The notes below the pieces were generated by a model, which was not told the DNA's origin, did not search any database, and worked only from the letters and a program-made list of their open reading frames with translations. From contig JAUQWZ010000003.1 of the NCBI GenBank assembly GCA_030834905.1, positions 62,001 through 126,000 of the forward strand: DNA of 64,000 nt. The letters are read 5' to 3'. Position 1 is the first letter of the stretch. Each line of letters begins with the position of its first letter. Origin of the DNA: Aggregatilineales bacterium. GTDB taxonomy: Bacteria; Chloroflexota; Anaerolineae; Aggregatilineales; Phototrophicaceae. A program made the position numbers and the translations under genes. Positions 1 through 7,662 of the stretch are shown one piece after another.

Positions 1-778
1 CCCGAACGATAACATACACCACCAGACTCAAGCCGATGATAAACGGCGTATAGTAGGCGGCAAATTTCTCGATGAAGCGCTGCGTCGGCGCTTTTTCTTC
101 CTGCGCTTCTTCGACGCGCTGCACGATGCGCGCCAGCGTCGTATCCGCGCCGACGCCGGTTGCCCGCACTCTAAGCAGCCCGCCCTGATTGACCGTCCCG
201 GCATAGACCGGGCTGCCAACTGCCTTTTCTTCGGGGATCGACTCGCCGGTGATCATGCTTTCATCTACGGCAGAGCGTCCATCAATGACTTCGCCATCTA
301 CCGACACTTTTCCGCCCGGCTTAATGATGACCGTCTCCCCAAAGCTCACCTCGTGCGGCAGGACTTCCACCTGCTTGTCCTCACGCCAGACAATGGCGGT
401 CGCAGGCACGAGATCGAGCAGGCTTTGAAGCACCTGGCGGGTGCGGTTGAGCGTTCGCGCTTCCAGGTAAGCCCCAAAGAGGAACAGAAACGTCACCGCC
501 GCCGCTTCCCAGACTTCGCCAATCACCAGCGCGCCCGCGGTCGCAATTGTCACCAGCAGTTCGATGCTGACGTGGCGGCTGCGCAGGCTGTTCCATGCCC
601 GCGCTGCAATATCAGAGCCAGCCACCAGCGCGGCGGCGGTCATCAGGATGTTGTAGCCCTGCTGCCAGCCGAACAGGTTGTCAGCGGCAAAGGCAGATGC
701 GATCAACAGACCACTGGCAACCATCAACGCCTGCCGCCGCAGCTTAGGATTTTCAATCCAGGTTTTTATCGTGTTCAA
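1..778 (-). CDS. Heavy-metal P1B-type ATPase, N-terminal part (cut by window edge)
   Basis: Membrane pump that would export a soft or transition metal ion using ATP. The visible 259 codons, read from a TTG start at 778, begin with a short cytoplasmic stretch and paired hydrophobic helices. They continue into the actuator domain with the loop motif MITGESIPEEKAVG (TGES is the dephosphorylation motif of P-type ATPases) and end in the next membrane helix. The CPC-type metal-site helix and the DKTGT phosphorylation site would lie beyond base 1, so metal specificity cannot be read. The start rests on AGGAG (787-793 region) 8 bases upstream of TTG. There is no N-terminal metal-binding domain; that role could be served by the free HMA protein encoded just upstream (844-1059), and the two genes are probably cotranscribed. 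Family call is secure; Cu versus Zn/Cd is open. Confidence 0.9.
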   Translation of the reverse strand, partial: MNTIKTWIENPKLRRQALMVASGLLIASAFAADNLFGWQQGYNILMTAAALVAGSDIAARAWNSLRSRHVSIELLVTIATAGALVIGEVWEAAAVTFLFLFGAYLEARTLNRTRQVLQSLLDLVPATAIVWREDKQVEVLPHEVSFGETVIIKPGGKVSVDGEVIDGRSAVDESMITGESIPEEKAVGSPVYAGTVNQGGLLRVRATGVGADTTLARIVQRVEEAQEEKAPTQRFIEKFAAYYTPFIIGLSLVVYVIVR

Positions 779-843
779 TTGAATCACTCTCCTGTGCCAA
801 AACGACCGGGGAAGCGAGCGTGCCTGCTCCCCCGGTCTGGGGC

Positions 844-1059
844 TTAGAACGGGGCAACCTTCGACTCGTAACCAACGGCGCGAACAGCCTTGATCAGCGC
901 ATCGCTTTTCACGGCTTCCGGGTCATGCTCCACTTCGATACGCCCCGTGTTGAAATGCACCGCCGCCTGTTCAACGCCATCAATCGCCTTGAGTGCCTTT
1001 TCAATCTTCGCGACGCACGAGGGGCACGAAAGTTCCTGGCTTCGCAGAATGGTCTTCAT
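844..1059 (-). CDS. Heavy-metal-associated (HMA) domain protein, CopZ-like
   Basis: Small cytoplasmic metallochaperone of 71 aa, one complete ferredoxin-like HMA domain. The metal-binding loop is SCPSC (Cys12 and Cys15), followed by the usual helix VAKIEKALKAIDGVE and a C-terminal GYESKV strand. The ATG at 1059 is chosen because AGGAG lies 8 bases upstream; an in-frame ATG at 1080 lacks such a site. It is followed after 65 bases by the P1B ATPase, which lacks its own HMA domain, so delivery of metal to that pump is the obvious role. Upstream lies the shared 23-bp site (1118-1140) that also precedes the DUF6448-like gene. A Cu(I) ligand is typical of CxxC chaperones, but the CPSC variant also occurs in Zn/Hg proteins, so the metal is not assigned. 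Confidence 0.9.
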   Translation of the reverse strand: MKTILRSQELSCPSCVAKIEKALKAIDGVEQAAVHFNTGRIEVEHDPEAVKSDALIKAVRAVGYESKVAPF

Positions 1060-1094
1060 TGTCAATACTCCTGTGTTCAATTAACTATGTCTCC

Positions 1095-1140
1095 AGCTTA
1101 CGACATTCCGAGCAGCGATTACATGATCTGGCGCAATTAA
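1095..1140 (-). promoter_or_regulatory. Putative activator-dependent promoter of the HMA/ATPase operon
   Basis: A 23-bp site at 1118-1140 (minus strand begins TTAATTGCGCCAGATC and ends ATGTAAT) is followed after exactly 17 bases by TAAGCT (1100-1095), a plausible -10 element. The same site and spacing recur before the DUF6448-like gene. The outer parts form an imperfect palindrome (TAATT...AATTA). If TAAGCT is the -10, the site centre falls near -41, the class II position used by Crp/Fnr activators. The regulator is not proven. Confidence 0.6.
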
Positions 1141-1165
1141 CCGCACAGGTTTCGTTATAAACAGA

Positions 1166-1197
1166 AAGAGCCTTGTCTATATATGGACAAGGCTCTT
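1166..1197 (-). terminator. Hairpin terminator after the DUF6448-like gene
   Basis: Perfect 12-bp inverted repeat (arms 1166-1177 and 1186-1197, 8-base loop), about 20 bases past the stop codon at 1217. On the minus strand it is followed by a T-rich tract (TTTCTGTTT), as expected for an intrinsic terminator. Confidence 0.75.
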
Positions 1198-1216
1198 CTC
1201 GGAAGGAACGATTCAA

Positions 1217-1867
1217 TTAGTGCTGGTGACCAGCCTCGATTTCGCCCTCGTGTCCAACCGGGCTGGTGATAGTGAGGTATAGTTCGTAAATGTACTTTTC
1301 AAAGATCAGTTCTGCTTCAACACGCTCGCGGTTCGCCTCAACCGTATTTTCCGCAGCGGCATGGTCACGGGCTTCCACCACTCTGTGGTAGTTCGCTTCG
1401 ATGCCCTCTTGCATCGCCTCGTTCAGGAATGCGTACACCGCCTCTGGCGATCCGCTCTCCATCGCCTCATCTGCTGCGATAATCGCTTCCGGTACGGACT
1501 CATCGGTTACACCTGTGAAGGGCGCACCTTCACCCAGGCGATGCAGCCGGACGGTCGTGTCGATGAAGTACTTATCCGCAAGCTTCTGGGCGTCACCACC
1601 CATGCTGCGGACGGAAGTTGCCTCCTCAAAAGCGGCGCTCAGTTCTACTTCCATTTCAGGGGCGACATAAGGCAGCACCAGACTTACATCGTTGGTTTCG
1701 AGCGCGCGAAGAGCGGCGATCGCCACCGGACCCTGAGCAGAGTCGCAGTGGGCTTCCGCTTTCTGCGGGTTCACGGCGAACGTGAGCGCCCCTGCGATCA
1801 CGAGGGTGGGCACCAAAACGCGCGACAACCTGACCAGGCGATTGACTGACGGGAACTTCTTAAACAT
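1217..1867 (-). CDS. Secreted DUF6448-like protein, putative metal-binding
   Basis: 216-aa exported protein of unknown function. Residues 1-39 form a signal peptide with a basic start, a hydrophobic core around residues 18-32 and an AEA cleavage site. Cleavage there would leave His40-Cys41-Asp42 as the new N-terminus. The mature part is mostly helical and acidic, with motifs I associate with DUF6448 (HCDSAQGPV, ALETNDVSLVLPYV, DKYFIDTTVRLHRLGEGAPFTG). It ends in a His-rich tail (GHEGEIEAGHQH). A strong AAAGGAG precedes the ATG. The gene stands alone between two terminators but shares its promoter architecture with the HMA/ATPase operon, so a periplasmic or cell-surface metal role is likely. 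That role is inferred from context and from the His/Cys termini; no enzymatic motif is visible. Confidence 0.8.
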   Translation of the reverse strand: MFKKFPSVNRLVRLSRVLVPTLVIAGALTFAVNPQKAEAHCDSAQGPVAIAALRALETNDVSLVLPYVAPEMEVELSAAFEEATSVRSMGGDAQKLADKYFIDTTVRLHRLGEGAPFTGVTDESVPEAIIAADEAMESGSPEAVYAFLNEAMQEGIEANYHRVVEARDHAAAENTVEANRERVEAELIFEKYIYELYLTITSPVGHEGEIEAGHQH

Positions 1868-1911
1868 CGATAGTCTCCTTTTGTATGATGCGCTTAAATT
1901 AAGCTGTCAAC

Positions 1912-1957
1912 AGCTTAGAGGAAGACCATCTGTAATTACATGATCTGGCGCAATTAA
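1912..1957 (-). promoter_or_regulatory. Second copy of the activator-type promoter, before the DUF6448-like gene
   Basis: The same 23 bases as at 1118-1140 occur at 1935-1957. Again exactly 17 bases separate them from TAAGCT (1917-1912), and the start codon is 45 bases further down. The outer flanks here extend the palindrome (TAATTA...CAATTA). Two unrelated genes sharing both site and spacing is strong evidence for one regulator. Confidence 0.65.
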
Positions 1958-1977
1958 TCGCAACGTCGTTAGCAAAC

Positions 1978-2003
1978 AAAAAAGGACGCATCATTGTGCG
2001 CCC
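1978..2003 (-). terminator. Intrinsic terminator after the Crp/Fnr gene
   Basis: Stem GGGCGCA/TGCGTCC (arms 1997-2003 and 1984-1990, one wobble pair) followed on the minus strand by a run of six T (1983-1978). It lies 19 bases past the stop codon at 2022. Confidence 0.8.
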
Positions 2004-2021
2004 CTACCTTCTCACCTCCGC

Positions 2022-2771
2022 CTAACCGCCAGCAGCCACTTCCCTGAGCGCCTCGCTATCGCGGATGGCGACCCACTGCCGCCCACTCTTTATCCAGCCG
2101 GCTTTCTGAAACTGGCTCATGATCCGGCTGATGGTTTCGGTGGTTGCGCCGGTCATGGCGGCGAGGTCGTCGCGGGAAAGAGGCATCTGGATCAGCACGC
2201 CAACCTCCTGTGCTTCTCCCAGCTTATCCATCAGCTTGAGCAGGGTATAGGCAAGGCGCTGCTCCACCGAATAGGCGCTCAACTGATGGACTGCTTCCTG
2301 CGCCCCCCGGAGGCGCTGTCCGGTGATATTCAGCACCTCCAGCGCTACCGGAGGATAGGCTTGCAGGATTTCGCGGAATCCTTCGGAGTCAATGCTCAGA
2401 GCGCAGATTCCGGTCTGCGCCAGGACGGTATCAGGATACGTTTCATCACCCAGGATGGACAGGCTGCCGAAGAAATCCCCTTCTGATAAGATGTCCAGCA
2501 GCACATCCTGTCCGGTCAGACTGTGGCGCATCTGCTTGACCTTGCCAGCCGCCACGACGTACAGGCGCGCAGCCGGATCGCCAGCATAATAGATCGGCTC
2601 GCCTGCCTCGAAGCCCTGCTCTCGAAAGCTCTGATTAATGCGCCCGATGTCTTCTTCAGACAGCATGGCGAAAAAAGGAACGTGCCGTAAGATGTGCTGC
2701 CTCACGTCAACGCTGCACATCTGGGGCTGGATCGCTTCGGTTTCAACCGGTGATTTTCGGCGTGTTGTCAT
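2022..2771 (-). CDS. Crp/Fnr-family transcriptional regulator
   Basis: 249-aa regulator. Residues about 30-150 form a cyclic-nucleotide-binding beta-roll (GEPIYYAGDPAARLYVVAAGKVKQ, then ILSEGDFFGSLSIL). A long dimerisation helix follows, then a winged helix-turn-helix near residues 185-215 with the recognition segment MTGATTETISRIMSQF. There is no Fnr-type N-terminal cysteine cluster, although one Cys (residue 19) is present. The start codon overlaps the stop of the upstream fusion oxidoreductase gene as ATGA, so the two are translationally coupled. The terminator just beyond it is followed directly by the shared 23-bp sites upstream of the metal genes, which makes this protein the nearest candidate to bind them. 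That link is inference; the ligand is unknown. Confidence 0.92.
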   Translation of the reverse strand: MTTRRKSPVETEAIQPQMCSVDVRQHILRHVPFFAMLSEEDIGRINQSFREQGFEAGEPIYYAGDPAARLYVVAAGKVKQMRHSLTGQDVLLDILSEGDFFGSLSILGDETYPDTVLAQTGICALSIDSEGFREILQAYPPVALEVLNITGQRLRGAQEAVHQLSAYSVEQRLAYTLLKLMDKLGEAQEVGVLIQMPLSRDDLAAMTGATTETISRIMSQFQKAGWIKSGRQWVAIRDSEALREVAAGG

Positions 2772-5038
2772 TTTAGTAGTTTCTCCGGCGCAATATTGAA
2801 ATTGTCCTGGAACACATTGTCGGGATCGTAACGCAGCTTCAGGTCGCGCAGGCGCTCGATTGTCCGCGGTGGGAAGGCATCATTCAGGCGTTCGGGGCGC
2901 AGATCGCTCTCAAAGCTGATATACAGCCCATCAAACTGATCAGCCAGTTCATCCCACAACAGGTTCACCCGTTCCCGATTGCCGCCAAAGGCGACCACAG
3001 AGAAATTCGCCATTCGATTCGCATAGGCGGTTGCATCCGGGTCTACGTCTGCCACAGCCCCGCCCACCGAACGAATCTGGAAGAAATGGACCGCGCCGCT
3101 GGTGATGAGTTTTGCCGCCGCCGCCGCGAATTCCGGCGTGATATGGTTGAGCAGCCCGGAACGCGCAACGGGTTCGCCTATGCCGTCATGGTCGTCGCTG
3201 GCAGCGTTCGCCATGATATTGGCATACGACGTGATAACCACGTTCTGATCGTACAGCGGGGCAATTTCAGCCAGCGGCTGAAGGCGGCTGATGAGCGTCT
3301 CCGGTTGGTCAGAGTCTACCATCGCCATCACGTGGGCGATAGCTGGCTGTCCCCGACGGGGCGGGCTGATGATGAGGAAGCTGGTGAGATCGCGCGGTGA
3401 TGACTCGACCAACGCGCCCCACTTTTCGAGGAAGTCAGCCGGGGCGCTGGCGTCCATCACAAACTGCGCCCAACCGATATTGCCGACTTCATCCACCTCG
3501 AACTCAAACGCAGTCACGATGCCAAAATTAGCGCCCGCGCCGCGTACCGCCCAGAACAAATCGGCGTTCTCGCCCTCGCTGGCGCGCGCGGTTGAACCAT
3601 CTGCCAGCACCATTTCGACGGCGCGCAGATGGTCGATGGTCAGTCCGTGCTGGCGTGCCAGCCAGCCAATGCCGCCAGCAGTCGCCAGCCCGCCGACGCC
3701 GACCCCGCCATAATCGCCCGAACTCAGCGCCCAGCCGTAGGGTGCCAGCGCCGCGGCAACGTCCTTCCAGCGCGCGCCCGGCTCAAGGCGTACCCGGCGG
3801 GTGGCTTCATCCAGAATTTCGATGCGGTTGAGCTTCGACAAATCGATGACGATGCCGCCTTTGTTGGTCGATCTGCCGCTGATGCCGTGTCCGCCGCTGC
3901 GAATTGCCAGCGGCAGGTCGGCGTGGGAACGGGCGAAGCTCAGCGCTTCGACGATCTGATCGACGTTTTTCACCTGAAAGACGATTCCCGGCGTTCCGGC
4001 GCGCATATAGGTGGACTTGACGCGGGCATAGCCAACGTCGCCCGGCTCGATGACGGCGTCCGCCAGCGATTCCGAAACGCCGTCATAGTCAATTCCCGCG
4101 TGACGCTTGGCGCGGACAATCGTAGGGCGAATCGCCGCCTCGCTGGCAGTCTGCGGCTGCTCGCGGTTGAGGGCTTCGCGCAGCGCGGGCGCAACCTCGC
4201 CCGCGAACTGCTCCATCGTCCGCGAATCATCGGTTCCCAGAATCAGCGTGCCGACGCCGTCCTCAAGGATCATCGGCAGCAGGTCGTCTACCCACTGCTG
4301 GCTTGTCCCGGTGAGAAAGCCGCTGCGCGAGGTCGAGAACTGCCCGGAGATATTGAGCAGCCGGCGAATCTCGCGCGGCTCTCGTCCTGCCTCAAGCGCA
4401 GCCTCGTCAATAATCTGGTTGGAAGATTTCAGGTCGCCCGGCTTCATGTAGCTGTAGGAAGGCAGCCAGCCATCCGCTTTCTGCCCGGTCAGCCGCAGCA
4501 TTCGCGGTTTGTAAGCGCCCAGCCAGATTGGGATGTAGTGATAGGGCGCGGGTCCGCGCTTCATGCCATAAACGCGGTAGTACTCGCCGGTCACCTTCAG
4601 CGACGGTCCCGCGCCAGCATCCCAGACGCCGCGAATAATGTCGATGGCTTCGCTGAGCGCATCCACCGCCTGACCCGCCGAAAGCCGCCGCCCGCCCATC
4701 GCCTCAATGGCATCCCAGAAGGCACCCGCGCCCAGCCCAAGATTGACGCGACCTTTGGACAGCAGATCGAGGCTGGCTGCCGAACGCGCCAGCACTGACG
4801 GAAGCCGCAGCGGCAGGTTCAGGACGTTGGCGGATAGCTGGACGCGCTCGGTCTGGGCGGCAACCCACGACAGCAGCGTCCAGGTATCGAGGAAGGCAGC
4901 CTGATAGGGATGATCCTGAAACGTTACCAGATCATAGCCCAGCGCTTCGCTGCGCTGCGCCAGCGCCACGACGGCGTCCGGCGCTTTGTTCGACGGCGTG
5001 ATAAAGGTGCCAAATTGCAGGGGGTGACCATAACTCAT
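2768..5038 (-). CDS. LLM-class flavin oxidoreductase fused to BBE-type FAD oxidase
   Basis: 756-aa two-enzyme fusion. The N-terminal part (about 1-300) is a luciferase-like TIM barrel (LQFGTFITPSN start, VNLGLGAGAF, GMKRGPAPYHYIPIWLGA) that would use FMN or F420. The C-terminal part (about 325-756) is an FAD-linked oxidase: RSGGHGISGRS carries His384, the expected covalent FAD attachment, and the BBE-type end reads LRYDPDNVFQDNFNI. The Cys of bicovalent family members is not seen (YGGVGVGGLATAGG), so a single covalent link is expected. The ATG at 5038 is chosen because AAAGGA lies upstream; an in-frame TTG at 5071 overlaps the promoter -10. It is divergent from a MarR gene and overlaps the Crp/Fnr gene by 4 bases. 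Substrate is unknown; redox or xenobiotic chemistry under MarR control is plausible. Confidence 0.85.
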   Translation of the reverse strand: MSYGHPLQFGTFITPSNKAPDAVVALAQRSEALGYDLVTFQDHPYQAAFLDTWTLLSWVAAQTERVQLSANVLNLPLRLPSVLARSAASLDLLSKGRVNLGLGAGAFWDAIEAMGGRRLSAGQAVDALSEAIDIIRGVWDAGAGPSLKVTGEYYRVYGMKRGPAPYHYIPIWLGAYKPRMLRLTGQKADGWLPSYSYMKPGDLKSSNQIIDEAALEAGREPREIRRLLNISGQFSTSRSGFLTGTSQQWVDDLLPMILEDGVGTLILGTDDSRTMEQFAGEVAPALREALNREQPQTASEAAIRPTIVRAKRHAGIDYDGVSESLADAVIEPGDVGYARVKSTYMRAGTPGIVFQVKNVDQIVEALSFARSHADLPLAIRSGGHGISGRSTNKGGIVIDLSKLNRIEILDEATRRVRLEPGARWKDVAAALAPYGWALSSGDYGGVGVGGLATAGGIGWLARQHGLTIDHLRAVEMVLADGSTARASEGENADLFWAVRGAGANFGIVTAFEFEVDEVGNIGWAQFVMDASAPADFLEKWGALVESSPRDLTSFLIISPPRRGQPAIAHVMAMVDSDQPETLISRLQPLAEIAPLYDQNVVITSYANIMANAASDDHDGIGEPVARSGLLNHITPEFAAAAAKLITSGAVHFFQIRSVGGAVADVDPDATAYANRMANFSVVAFGGNRERVNLLWDELADQFDGLYISFESDLRPERLNDAFPPRTIERLRDLKLRYDPDNVFQDNFNIAPEKLLK

Positions 5039-5055
5039 GATCGGGAAATCCTTTG

Positions 5056-5100
5056 GTTGATTAATCAACAATTATAACAACGTTGGTTGACTTGTCAACC
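5056..5100. promoter_or_regulatory. Two MarR-type operators over overlapping divergent promoters
   Basis: Perfect palindrome GTTGATTAATCAAC at 5056-5069 and GGTTGAC-TT-GTCAACC at 5085-5100 share the core TTGAnT-TCAA. The second covers the -35 of both promoters: plus strand TTGACT (5087) -N18- TATAAT (5111-5116), minus strand TTGACA (5098) -N16- TATAAT (5076-5071). The first covers the expected minus-strand start site. One MarR dimer per site could therefore repress both genes. Confidence 0.8.
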
Positions 5101-5122
5101 ATATTTCGTGTATAATCCGCGT

Positions 5123-5587
5123 ATGAAAAATCATGCCCTCACCCAAACCCAACCCACCGCCTGGGTCAGCTACCAGCGTATGCGGGTACGCCTGACCGAA
5201 CGGCTCAACCGTGAACTCGCCCGCAAGACCGGCTTGTCTGAAGCCGACTATGAGATTCTGGCGGCGCTCACCGAGACGCCAGACGAATCGGTGCGGGCAC
5301 TTGCCCTGCGCTGTGGTCTCGAATGGGAAAAGAGCCGACTTTCGCACCAGCTTCGGCGCATGGAAGCGCGGGGATTGGTCATACGTGAGGAGTGCGTCGA
5401 GGATAATCGTGGATCGGTCATCCGGGTGACCGATGCCGGGCGAACGCTTGCCGCCGAAGCCAAACGCCACTATGAGCAGGCAGTACAGCAGTACGTGACC
5501 GACGTGCTCAGCCCGGAGCAGTTGGCAGCCCTCGGCTCAATCGCCAAAACCATACTCAGCCAGCTTGAAGAACCCCACAACCCCTGA
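5123..5587 (+). CDS. MarR-family transcriptional regulator
   Basis: 154-aa winged-helix regulator, the usual MarR length. Long N-terminal helix (SYQRMRVRLTERLNRELA), then EADYEILAAL. The recognition region is VRALALRCGLEWEKSRLSHQLRRME and the wing contains NRGSVIRVTDAG. It is probably an autorepressor and a repressor of the divergent fusion oxidoreductase, through the palindromes between them. The ATG at 5123 is preferred over an in-frame ATG at 5087, which lies in the -35. TATAAT (5111-5116) is only 6 bases before this ATG, so transcription should begin at or next to the A of ATG: a leaderless mRNA without a ribosome-binding site. The gene ends 14 bases before the convergent 684-aa gene, with no terminator visible between them. 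Confidence 0.93.
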   Translation: MKNHALTQTQPTAWVSYQRMRVRLTERLNRELARKTGLSEADYEILAALTETPDESVRALALRCGLEWEKSRLSHQLRRMEARGLVIREECVEDNRGSVIRVTDAGRTLAAEAKRHYEQAVQQYVTDVLSPEQLAALGSIAKTILSQLEEPHNP

Positions 5588-5601
5588 CGCGGCGGCTTTA
5601 A

Positions 5602-7656
5602 TTACGTTTGCGCCCGGCTGCTGGGCATGTCGATGATCTGGTCAAACGCCAAGCCGCTGGAGCCTTCACCGCGCCCAGTCTGTTTCTGCGCGCCCAGCCA
5701 CGTCCAGACGCGACCATCGTTCCAGCGAGTGCGCTGCATGGATTGTTTGACCACCACGCCAGCGCTCGTGATTTCTTCCTCATGCAGCAGGTAGGGCGCG
5801 CGCGGCTGCTGTTCCAAGCCCACGCGCAGCAGCGACGTTCGCGGGCGCACGCGCAGCGGCGGGTTGGGATCGCCGCGCAGGATACGCGGCATGGCTGCCC
5901 GCTGAAGCTGAATCTGGCGGTTATCGCCTTCCTGATGCACCGGAATGAAGGGTATCCAGTTCTCCGGCACGCTGTTCATCACCCGGTAGCGAATGGGTGC
6001 CTGTGGGTCGGGCGGCAGGATGTCGCGCAGGGTGTCGATCAGCTCTGCCAGTTCAGCCGCTTCTTCGGGCGTTCGGTCTTCCAGCGGAATGGCTTCCAGT
6101 TCCGCCAGCCGCGCCTGTAATTCGGCGATCTGAGCGTCAAACGGGCGCTGTAAGAACTGGCGGAACTCGGTTGCCGCCTCGTCGCCGGATTTCGCCTGTC
6201 CGCTGGCGATGGGGATGTACTTCTCGATTGCCCAGACCATGTTCGCCACTTCATCACGGATGAAGCTGATCATCTCCAGCGGGCGTCCCTGCTCAACTTT
6301 CGGCACCGTCGGCAGAATCACCAGGCTGGTATCTGCCGGTTCGTCGTTGAAACCTTTGGTGTTGAGCGTGAACATGCTCCAGCGCTGCCAGGCGTCATCC
6401 AACCCGCGCCCGGCGGCTTCGATCCACTGGCGTTCGCCAAAGACGTTGGTGACCGCCAGCCCGCGAATCAGGGCGATTGAGCCGACCTTCAGCGGATACG
6501 GCAGCAGATACCAGTCATTGGCATACACCAGCCCGAACTCGATCAGCATCAACCTGGCGAGATCGGTGGTATCCGGCTTGATATCGCCGAAGTTGGTGCG
6601 GCGGTCTTCAAATGCCCACCAGCGGGTATTCGGCATCCCATCAAAGACCAGCGGCGTCGGGATGAAGGTCTGCGTGTCCGTCCCGCGCGGGTCGGTGGTG
6701 ATGGGGTCGGCGTCCATAGCGGCGGCGGCTTCGTCAGTGGGATCAACTTCCAGGTTGTACCAGTCAAGCCGCCCATGATAGTACTCGCGGGCGCTGAGGA
6801 CTTTCTGCGTCTGCTGTCCTTCGGCGTCCGGCTCGCCAACCGGCGCGGCGACGGTGAACTGGTATTCCAGCCGGTCGGGCAGCCAGGCGTCGCGTCCGAC
6901 CGGTTCGGTGGCATCTTCCAGCGGCGCGCCCGCCAGATCGACTGGCTGGAAGATCAGCTTCTCAAACCAATCCACAAAGCGCTCGCCGAGTCCGTCCACC
7001 TGCCCCTGCTGCGCCGGGTTCGCCAGCGTGATGCCGTCGGTGGGCAGCCGTCCCACCGCCCCTTTGAGATACAGGTACAGCCTGCCGCCATCCATGTGCT
7101 TCCCGGCGACTGCCGACAGCATCGCCCAGGCTTCCGGGTGGGCGCAGATGGCGGCGTCGGCAGGGTCAGCCGGGTCGGGCGCTTCAATTGGATACCGAGC
7201 CAGATAGGCGTCACGGTCGGCGGGATCGGTGGTCACCGTTCGCAGCAGCTTCAGCCACTGCCGCCCCATCAGCAGCCGCAGATCAAGTCCAATCGGCTGA
7301 CCGCCAAGCACGAACGGCAGCGGTCGGCGTTCGACCATCGCTTCCAGCGGAATATTCTGCGGAAACGGCTCGGCGGGATGGCTGTTCGGGCGATACTGCG
7401 TTAGCTCGGTGGTCGCCAGATGCAGCTTTGCGAAGACCGGCGAACCGGCATCGTCGCCCAGATATTCGCCCATCTGCCACTGACGGGTGATCATCCACAG
7501 CGCGTCGCGGATTTCCGCCTTCAGCGCCCGGTCAAAGGTCTGCGTTCGCGGGCGTCCTTCGAGGCGATTCCAGACCGTGACCGCCGGAAACAGGCGCTGG
7601 CGCAGGGCGCTGTTCAGATCAGAGATGACGAAGTTCTGGATTTGCGGTTGGCTCAT
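5602..7656 (-). CDS. Uncharacterised large protein, gene 5 of the five-gene operon (684 aa)
   Basis: No function known. Cytosolic-looking: no signal peptide or membrane helix. The N-terminal part has a striking Trp/Gln block, ALWMITRQWQMGEY then LGDDAGSPV (about residues 52-73). The middle has FDGMPNTRWWAFEDRRTNFG (from about residue 335), followed by LARLMLIEFGLVYANDWYLLPYPL. A short charged coiled coil (AQIAELQARLAELEA) sits near residue 505. I recall similar strings from uncharacterised proteins of other bacteria, which suggests a widespread family, but I cannot name it. It is the last gene of the operon, 6 bases after the 1886-aa gene, and converges on marR. The high Trp content and regular strand pattern suggest a structural or assembly component rather than a classical enzyme; this is inference. 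Confidence 0.75.
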   Translation of the reverse strand: MSQPQIQNFVISDLNSALRQRLFPAVTVWNRLEGRPRTQTFDRALKAEIRDALWMITRQWQMGEYLGDDAGSPVFAKLHLATTELTQYRPNSHPAEPFPQNIPLEAMVERRPLPFVLGGQPIGLDLRLLMGRQWLKLLRTVTTDPADRDAYLARYPIEAPDPADPADAAICAHPEAWAMLSAVAGKHMDGGRLYLYLKGAVGRLPTDGITLANPAQQGQVDGLGERFVDWFEKLIFQPVDLAGAPLEDATEPVGRDAWLPDRLEYQFTVAAPVGEPDAEGQQTQKVLSAREYYHGRLDWYNLEVDPTDEAAAAMDADPITTDPRGTDTQTFIPTPLVFDGMPNTRWWAFEDRRTNFGDIKPDTTDLARLMLIEFGLVYANDWYLLPYPLKVGSIALIRGLAVTNVFGERQWIEAAGRGLDDAWQRWSMFTLNTKGFNDEPADTSLVILPTVPKVEQGRPLEMISFIRDEVANMVWAIEKYIPIASGQAKSGDEAATEFRQFLQRPFDAQIAELQARLAELEAIPLEDRTPEEAAELAELIDTLRDILPPDPQAPIRYRVMNSVPENWIPFIPVHQEGDNRQIQLQRAAMPRILRGDPNPPLRVRPRTSLLRVGLEQQPRAPYLLHEEEITSAGVVVKQSMQRTRWNDGRVWTWLGAQKQTGRGEGSSGLAFDQIIDMPSSRAQT

Positions 7657-7662
7657 AATCGG

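Noticed and set aside
353..847. 164-codon open frame on the plus strand over the ATPase gene
   Set aside because: The minus strand reads a clear P1B ATPase with TGES; the plus frame is compositionally odd (His/Arg-rich).
3629..4798. 389-codon open frame on the plus strand
   Set aside because: Antisense shadow of the LLM-FAD fusion gene, whose domains are clear on the minus strand.
5038..5071. Upstream TTG start of the fusion oxidoreductase
   Set aside because: It lies inside the minus-strand TATAAT and before the predicted transcription start; ATG 5038 has AAAGGA upstream.
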